A stretch of DNA of 5,384 bases from Nitrososphaerota archaeon (lineage in GTDB: Archaea; Iainarchaeota; Iainarchaeia; Iainarchaeales; VGJJ01), in NCBI GenBank assembly GCA_020053155.1, contig JAGVNS010000106.1:1-5384 (forward strand). The letters are read 5' to 3'. Under the pieces are notes generated by a model. It ran no database searches, was not told the DNA's origin, and saw only the letters and a list, made by a program, of their open reading frames with translations. The position numbers and the translations under genes are program-made. This document shows, in pieces, positions 5,341 to 5,384 of this stretch. Numbering within the stretch: position 1 is the first letter of the stretch; every line of letters starts with the position of its first letter.

Positions 5341-5370
5341 CCAGTTTGACATGGTGCTCAGTCTAACTGG
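5341..5370. repeat. Inverted repeat (hairpin) after the regulator gene
   Basis: CCAGTT (5341-5346) pairs with AACTGG (5365-5370), and GAC (5348-5350) with GTC (5361-5363), separated by one symmetrical T-T mismatch, around a 10-base loop. An A8 run follows at 5371-5378. For plus-strand transcription the hairpin is followed by A, not T, so it is not a classical intrinsic terminator; a short T5 run at 5331-5335 precedes it. It may be a transcript-end structure or an operator for a gene beyond the window edge. Nothing else convincing is seen in 5290-5384. Confidence 0.4.
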
Positions 5371-5384
5371 AAAAAAAATGCGCA

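Noticed and set aside
5286..5366. A 26-codon open frame overlapping the regulator stop as ATGA.
   Set aside because: Although the overlap type matches real junctions in this window, it is short, has no clear ribosome binding site, runs through the inverted repeat and has no recognisable motif.
5341..5378. Intrinsic terminator for the regulator gene.
   Set aside because: The hairpin is followed by eight A residues in the transcribed sense, not by T, and in the opposite direction the T-run would precede the hairpin.

Overview
The window (about 5.4 kb, moderately AT-rich) is nearly all coding and looks archaeal. The grounds are a near-complete GAGGTGAT ribosome binding site, GGTGA and GGAGG sites before other starts, a TATA-type promoter whose minus-strand transcript would be almost leaderless, a C2H2 zinc finger joined to a membrane anchor, and genes packed with 4- to 11-base overlaps. 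The style suits a small-genome archaeon (for example a DPANN lineage), but no ribosomal RNA or marker protein here fixes the lineage.

Layout. A 74-base divergent intergenic region (4644-4717) separates two transcription units. On the minus strand, a seven-gene operon runs from 4643 down to 34: a small membrane-anchored protein with a Cys-Met tail; a membrane-anchored DsbA-like thiol oxidoreductase (CPFC); a four-helix membrane protein with an intramembrane CPAC; a C2H2-finger/transmembrane/histidine-rich protein; a second four-helix membrane protein with an intramembrane CPLC; a three-domain multicopper oxidase with all ten copper ligands and a Met-rich insert; and a lipoprotein with the first part of a cupredoxin domain whose end is missing. 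On the plus strand, a small three-helix membrane protein is followed by a winged-helix ArsR/MarR-like regulator.

Working model (inference). The minus operon encodes an envelope copper/thiol module: a copper oxidase facing outside, a cupredoxin lipoprotein, a His-rich ectodomain that could bind metal, and thiol-disulfide chemistry from the DsbA-like protein. Two membrane proteins with CPxC motifs inside a helix could pass electrons or copper across the membrane. No recognisable DsbB or VKOR partner for the DsbA-like protein is present, so the CPxC proteins are candidates. The divergently encoded regulator may control both units through an 11-base-phased direct repeat (4652-4672) beside a TATA element that reads as a TATA box on both strands.

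There is no gene-free stretch above 300 bases. The last 95 bases (5290-5384) hold a hairpin-forming inverted repeat and no convincing gene. I see no tRNA, rRNA, CRISPR array, transposase or attachment site.
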